Below are positions 58,604 to 64,000 of a stretch of 64,000 nt of DNA, one piece after another. The position numbers and the translations under genes were made by a program. Each line of letters begins with the position of its first letter. Position 1 is the stretch's first letter. The stretch comes from Neoscytalidium dimidiatum (taxonomy: Eukaryota; Ascomycota; Dothideomycetes; Botryosphaeriales; Botryosphaeriaceae), in assembly GCA_037367355.1 (NCBI GenBank), contig CM074706.1, forward strand, positions 1,426,001-1,490,000, written 5' to 3'. The notes under the pieces are model-generated. The model had not been told where the DNA came from, did no database searches, and worked only from the letters and a program-made list of their open reading frames with translations.

Positions 58604-59384
58604 GTCTGCGAAAGTGGCTGACGGTCTGGCCAGCGAAAGAACGAAGACGCGCGCTTCAAGATATACTGGTGCACGACGCCCATTTGCGGTATACGTGAGA
58701 TTCGGATGCACCGCATCACGACTCAGCCTCAAGGCACGCCTAGCTAGCGCTGGGTGAGCGAGGGAGGATGAGGATGGGGGGATTCGCATGTGCGGAAGGA
58801 AGCGGCACAGCGTCGTGTCGCACCGGGAGGCGTTTCTGTCCAGCCGCACTACTCAGGGGAGTTGGCCCCAAAGGTAAAGCACTTATTCGTGCGCCAACAG
58901 CCAGCCATCCGTCCAATTGGCCATCGGCGCTATTTTTCGCCATATCTCGGCGCTCTGTGCCAATCGCGTTGCTAAACCCTCGATAAGCACCCGCAGTAGC
59001 GTTGACGAACGAGCCATGTACCAGCTGGGTTCTTCAACGGGCACGCCTATTAGCCGAGGCTCCGCAACTCCTTTGGGCCAGAGGGATCAAGCCACTTCCG
59101 AGCCTCCATAGCGTACATTACAGCCCGGCTACTCAAAGCCCTCTTTGCCCTGACTCAGCACGAGCTGTTAGGCGGCTACCACTTAAAGCAACGCAACCCA
59201 TGTGGGGCGATTGAGACACAGCGAAGCAAACGGCCGAGCAGCCAAGGACCCCAAGGGTTTCGCGTAGCAAATCTGCGAAGCAACCCTTGCAATCGTAAGA
59301 GAGAAGAGAGGGATCGCCGCATGTTGCCGCATTCACTCAAGCATCAGCACTAAACGGAGCTACCGCCAAAAAAAGTAAAATAAT
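58604..59384. other. Tandem spacer upstream of the Myb gene
   Basis: A 781-bp promoter region between two minus-strand regulator genes. The shared 13-bp element is absent here. Confidence 0.5.
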
Positions 59385-60518
59385 CTACACCAGCCATGCA
59401 CAGTCCTCCTCCTGCACCGCCAACCGAAGCTTGCGGCAAAAGCTTCGCAACCTCCCTTCCGCACTGTCCATCAACGCGGCCACCAATTGCCCAGGCTGCG
59501 ACAGTGATCTACCCGGCTCCACCTCCTGTAGTTGTTGTTCTTGTTGTTGGTTTCTCTGTCGCTTCTGCTTCACCATCTCAACCACCTGGACGATCTCGCC
59601 CGCTGCCCGCCCCGCAAGCACCCGCGTTATGAGACATTTCTCCGCCGCCGTCATCTCGTAAACGCCAACGGTCAGCGACGTGCCGTCGCCATTCATCATG
59701 GTCGGATTCCGGCAATCGGATAACGGCAGCTTCTGCTGCTGCTGCTGCTGCAAGCCACCACCACCACCGCTGCCGCCGCCGCCGCCGCTGCTTCTCATCC
59801 CTGTCCCGCTCCGCAGAGGGGGAGCGGAAACAGCCGCGGAGCCACTCATTTGCCGTTGCGAGCTGGACAACATGGTGCCACCGTTCCTCGTACCGCTCCC
59901 CGCGACACAAGCATTATCATCGTCGTCTTCACCGATAGGCGCGCATCCGCTCGCCCAGAACCCAGAAGAATCCTCCTCCCTCTCCTTCCCCCCCTCCTCC
60001 CCCTCCCAAAACAGCCTCGCCGTTCCTTTCCCTTCCGCCGCTGCATGCGCAACGCTTCCTTCCAGCTCACTGGTGGCGCCGCCGCCGCAGCCACAGCCGT
60101 GACAGCCATCACCAAGACGGCAGCCGCACGCCTTCGCCGCCGCGATCGCCTCTAGGTTCCTGACCGCGACGCCGACGCTCATCGCGAAGAGCAGCGGCAC
60201 CTCGACTTCCTCGCCGCCCTGCTGCTGCTGCTGCGCAGTACTGCTAACCTTACTACTGCTGCTACCACCGCTACCGAAACAACAGCAGCCTCGCCCGCAC
60301 AGCAACAGCCGCCGCCAGACGTCGTTCGCGCGCCGCGTCGCCAGGAGCACGGCGTCGGCACGCAGCAGCGACCGCCGCGGCCGCGGAGGGATCTCCACAC
60401 CGCTTGCGTCAGCGGTCTCTGCTGCCTGGTGTTGGTTGCTGTTTTTATCATTATCATCGTCAGTTCCGCGGCCGTGCTGTCGATCGGCGACGTGCCTGTG
60501 CGCAGCGGCGGCAGCAGG

Positions 60519-60551
<33 letters not shown>

Positions 60552-61844
60552 ACCATCGTCTTCGAGGCTTTTGAGGCGCCGCAGCAGGTCGAGAAGGTTC
60601 GGCAGGCAGCCGCACCGCGTGGGCGCTGTCGGCGGTGGTGCTCCTGGGTAGTAGTCGTCGTCGTCGTCGTCGTCGTCGCCTTCGGATCCGCTTTCGAAAC
60701 GTGGTGGGGAATGTGGGTGGGGTGGAGGATGAGGCGCATGCAGCAGCAGCTGCTGCTGCTCCGGGCCAAGTGATGGTCCCGCTCCCGCTCCCGTCGTGGC
60801 GGCCCAAGCGGCGGTGCCTGCTGCTACCGCTGATGCTGCTGCGCCCGACGCCGCTTGTCGGACGCCTTCCGCTGCAGCGTCGACGCCAATGATGTCGCCG
60901 GCATCGGCGTCACCGTCAGCGTCAGCGTCTCCGGGCGTGTCTGCGTCTGCCGCCAAGGTCGTGAGGAAGAGGTGCGGGTCAAAGGATGGGGCGGAGAAGT
61001 CGGCGCTGCTGCTTGGAGGCGAGACCACGAGGGTGGCGGCGCGGGGGTCCGCAGATGGGGTGCTAAACGATAGCGCGGGAGAGGCATAGTCGAGGTAGGC
61101 GGAGGATGACGATGCCGAGTCGATGCCGCTGCTGCTGGTCGTGGTGGTCGTCGTGGGGGTCTCGGCCAAGGTGAAGAGGGTCGAGGGCGTTGTCTGTGAT
61201 GTGATTTGCATGTGAGTCGTCTGCCATTGGCTCCTGATATGGAAGCGATTTGGAGTTTGCCTTTTTCGTGTTTTTCTTTTCTTTTTTCTTGCCTTTTCCT
61301 TTCTCGTTTTGCTTTTATTACTCACAGTTGGTTCTCGCGTGCTTGCGGAGTTGCCGCAATCCCGGGGATCCTGGTAGAAGTACAGCGCGGTGTCCCAATT
61401 GCGGAAAGTTTGCGCATAGGAGAGGTCGGCTGCGAAGGTCAGTTCTTGGTGTTACTCTGGGCGAAAAGGAGCTCACCTACTGCATCCACCCGGGAACGTG
61501 TCAATCGTTGGATAATTGCCTGCGCCACCATCTCCGTAGCTGGCAAGCGGGCGCATTTCCTCGTCCTTCCCAGCAGCGCTCGCCATGGCCTGCACGAATC
61601 TCTTCGTCGGCTTCCTCACGCGCTGGTTCCTGTCTCGCGTACCCTTCGGTCGGCCGACGCCGCTCGGCTGGCTGTACACGCACTGGGCCCCCAACTTCTG
61701 GCACCGACCACACGGCTCGCCGCCGGTGCAGCGCACCTTGCTCGCGTGGCAAGCGTTGCAGGCGCTGCGCATTCTGCCTGACCGTCGCCCCGTGGAAGGC
61801 TTGATCCTCTGGCTCTGGTGTTCCGCAATGGTCTTGGTATACAT
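59385..61844 (-). CDS. AflR-like Zn2Cys6 transcription factor with long homopeptide tracts
   Basis: Two exons, 61844-61477 and 61233-59385, with a GTGAGC donor and an in-phase join, give about 738 residues. The zinc cluster is perfect: ACNACHASKVRCTGGEPCGR then CQKLGAQC (C-x2-C-x6-C-x5-C-x2-C-x6-C, residues 29-55). It is followed by a basic linker (GRPKGTRDRNQRVRK). The large second exon has the Leu-rich helices GCLPNLLDLLRRLKSLEDD, LLFAMSVGVAVRNLEAIAAA and VYEMTAAEKCLITRVLAGRA, which resemble the AflR/polyketide-cluster regulator C-terminal domain. Between them lie poly-Asp, poly-Ala, poly-Gly and poly-Gln runs, longer than usual for this family. The length of these runs may be unstable. An upstream in-frame ATG is disfavoured because it starts in a T-run. 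A related copy of the cluster element lies 172-183 bp upstream. Confidence 0.9.
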
Positions 61845-64000
61845 TCGCTCCGTCCGTAGGCGCTCGATGAAACGAAAGCTCCCCAAAAGTTTTAAAAAAA
61901 AAAACATAAGCGTGCCGATGCGACGCTATACCGGACCGACCTCTCTGGATGCCAGCCAAACCATATGCCGAATTCGGATGGACCTGGATAGGCTGACACG
62001 AGACCCGCTGCGGTAGACCCGAGTAGGCAACGATTTTTTAGTCAAATCCAGCGGTGGCGTTATCGCTATCAGTGAAATTTGCCCTCGTAGTACAAGCGAA
62101 GGTTGGCCGCGGTCTGACGTAGAGATACATCCTCGTGTCGCACATGGTGTTGGAAAAGTTTCGGCTGCACCGAGTAGGCCTTGCAAGGGCCTTGCAGCGA
62201 TACGATAGGCAGCCGTAGCTGCTGAGATGACGTTTCAGCACGAACCATGGGCGGAATGGCTTAGCCGGCTTACTGTGAATGGAAAGTGCCAAGATAGCAG
62301 GGCTAGACGGCTTCGGTAAGCGCAAGGCGACTTTGAGGAACGATCTACAGACCTCTCCATTTTCGGATCTGGAACATGCTGAGATGTGCCTCGCGCGCCA
62401 TCGGGGAGCGTCTACTTCGCGTGGACTGGTGGTGGTGGAGGATGTTCTTGCTAAGACGCTGCTCATGGTTCACGTTGCAGCGGAGTATCGACCAATGAAG
62501 TCTCAAGAGTCACCGGAGAGCTTCTTTAGAACATTATCATATGTCCTTTCCGCGAAACTTGCTCATAGCACAGACCTCAACACGGCTGGTGGGCCGCCAT
62601 GCCATTTTCGCAGAACTCTCGAGCTCTCATGCATAGATGCTTATTGGCCCGGAAGAAGCGAGGATTGTTTCCAGGTGTGACCAGCACCGAGCACGCGAGC
62701 AGTGTAGACGCTACTTCGTTTTCTTGACACAATCAGATCTAAGATTGTTGTTAGTGATCCTGGCAGTCCGAAGATCACGGTATGGCACGTTGACAAGGGA
62801 CGAATCTGTGGTCAGTACCCATTCCTTCATTTAGCGGTGATGTGACTCTGACAGATTTAATCATAGTGAGACAGTATTTGGACTGCTCTTGTGCCATACG
62901 CTAATCGTGGAAAAGGAATTTCGTCACATTCATCCTGCGAGATCATGGACTGTTTGCTCTAATAATCAGCTCTCAAGCATCCTGTGTTACCTCCAGGAGT
63001 GGGATAAGTATCGCTAAATGCTACATACCCCTCATCAGATCCGCTCATCAGGATCACTGACCGTACTTTGATGTACGTTCCGCATCCATTCTATACCCAC
63101 ATCAGCAATATACGAGACATCTTCCGCCAAGTTCTTGGCCTAATGCAGACATTATGGACTGTCACATTTTCAGCGCTCCCCGTAACCAGAGAGTATCTTG
63201 GCCTCGTGCGAAAGGAACTAGAGGATTGATAATACGTACCAGCCCAGCCACCTGGCGTAATGCCAAGGGATGCAGATCCTTTGCCATGGAGTTCCAGAAT
63301 TCCGCCACAAGGATTCGATCCCTACGAGTGCATACCGATCCAGAGCCTCCCAGATCCCTGTGGGAGGAGCTCCGCGCTCCTCTGCTGTCTGGCGTGATGA
63401 TCACACCACAAGCGCATCGACTAATCATATGTGCGTTGAAGACAACGAACTCCTCTCTTACTCCAAGATATAGGCAAAGTCTCTAAGAATTACGGGCGAG
63501 CTTGATCTTCTGTAGCGCATGTGTGCACCGGCATGGTATCTAAGTACTAACGAGAAGTTGCGCCCTGGTGGACATGAAACTAAGACTGTTCAAAACTCTA
63601 CGTATCGTTCGACTGACCCAGTGTCGGCACTTGAAATAGCGAATTTGATACTGAGAAAGCCATGAGCACTATAAACTAACTATGCACTTCGCATGATTCG
63701 TTCAACGGGAAGAGGTGAGATTGATCTGCCGGGTTCTATTCCTTTTCATATAAGAATGAGAGGAATTTGAATCAAGGGTAATATCACAGGTATAGCTTCT
63801 TGGATCACTCTGGGTCTTAATAGATGATTTGCATTCTTTTCTTGATCCATTTAAGTTTCCGTGTACAGTCTTATCATACAATACCTTGTTTTATTGTCGA
63901 AATACCAAAGAAAGAATTCGTCATGCAAATCTGTTTTTTCAATACCAGAGAGGGTAGCTTATTGATGTCTTGAGATTTTCTTTATTCCTGCTTCCTCTTG
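61845..64000. other. Right-end region without recognised gene
   Basis: The first 200 bp are the promoter of the Zn2Cys6 gene. The remainder has short frames (for example 62279-62680 and 63154-63486, +) with no domain, so the cluster seems to end here unless it resumes beyond the window. Confidence 0.4.
62016..62027 (-). promoter_or_regulatory. Candidate cluster regulatory element, copy 3
   Basis: The plus-strand reading GACCCGAGTAGG shares 10 contiguous bases with the element at 54135-54148 (ACCCGAGTAG) and is preceded by CGGTA, giving CGG-N5-CCG. A further CCGAGTAGG lies at 62170-62178. Both are upstream of the minus-strand regulator gene. Confidence 0.45.

Noticed and set aside
63300..63330. 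GGATTCGATCCC string suggesting a tRNA
   Set aside because: No matching stems on either strand.

Overview
The window looks like nuclear DNA of a filamentous ascomycete (Pezizomycotina). The genes carry short GT-AG introns of about 50-110 bp (one of about 240 bp) with CTAAC-like branch sites. The content is typical of these fungi: HET-domain relics, an AflR-like Zn2Cys6 regulator, a GMC oxidoreductase, MFS drug-type transporters, a deuterolysin and Kex2-type proproteins. No tRNA, rRNA, CRISPR array or intact transposon was recognised. The class cannot be fixed from the sequence alone.

Layout. 1.4-3.1 kb holds a three-exon cytochrome P450, followed by a truncated HET-domain relic (3.6-4.7 kb). 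7.0-11.2 kb holds a divergent pair: a small protein resembling a deuterolysin propeptide (-) and a secreted M35 deuterolysin with a long Gly/Ser tail (+). 13.3-17.7 kb holds an NmrA-like reductase, a single-pass membrane protein with a Cys-rich ectodomain and a second broken HET gene. 19.6-20.5 kb holds a secreted Cys-rich proprotein.

23-38 kb is a housekeeping block: a fungal 4E-T-like eIF4E-binding protein whose frame is broken by an exact 44-bp tandem duplication, URB1/Npa1 (ribosome biogenesis), an unrecognised membrane protein with a poly-Asp tract, a Pmp3-family peptide, an Ssp120-type secretory EF-hand protein and a small ABM-fold monooxygenase. 38-41.7 kb is gene-poor. An RS-rich protein follows at 41.8 kb.

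45.6-48.8 kb holds a DHA-type MFS transporter and an ornithine cyclodeaminase/mu-crystallin-like enzyme. 51.7-61.8 kb looks like a compact metabolic gene cluster: a monocarboxylate-type MFS transporter (-), an SDR (-), a secreted GMC oxidoreductase (+), a three-repeat Myb regulator (-) and an AflR-like Zn2Cys6 regulator (-). No PKS, NRPS or terpene synthase is visible. An identical 13-bp element lies upstream of the transporter and in the shared SDR/GMC promoter, and a 12-bp relative lies upstream of the Zn2Cys6 gene. I regard this putative self-contained regulon as the most interesting system here. Exon boundaries were inferred by eye from splice consensus and reading-frame continuity, and no similarity search was run.
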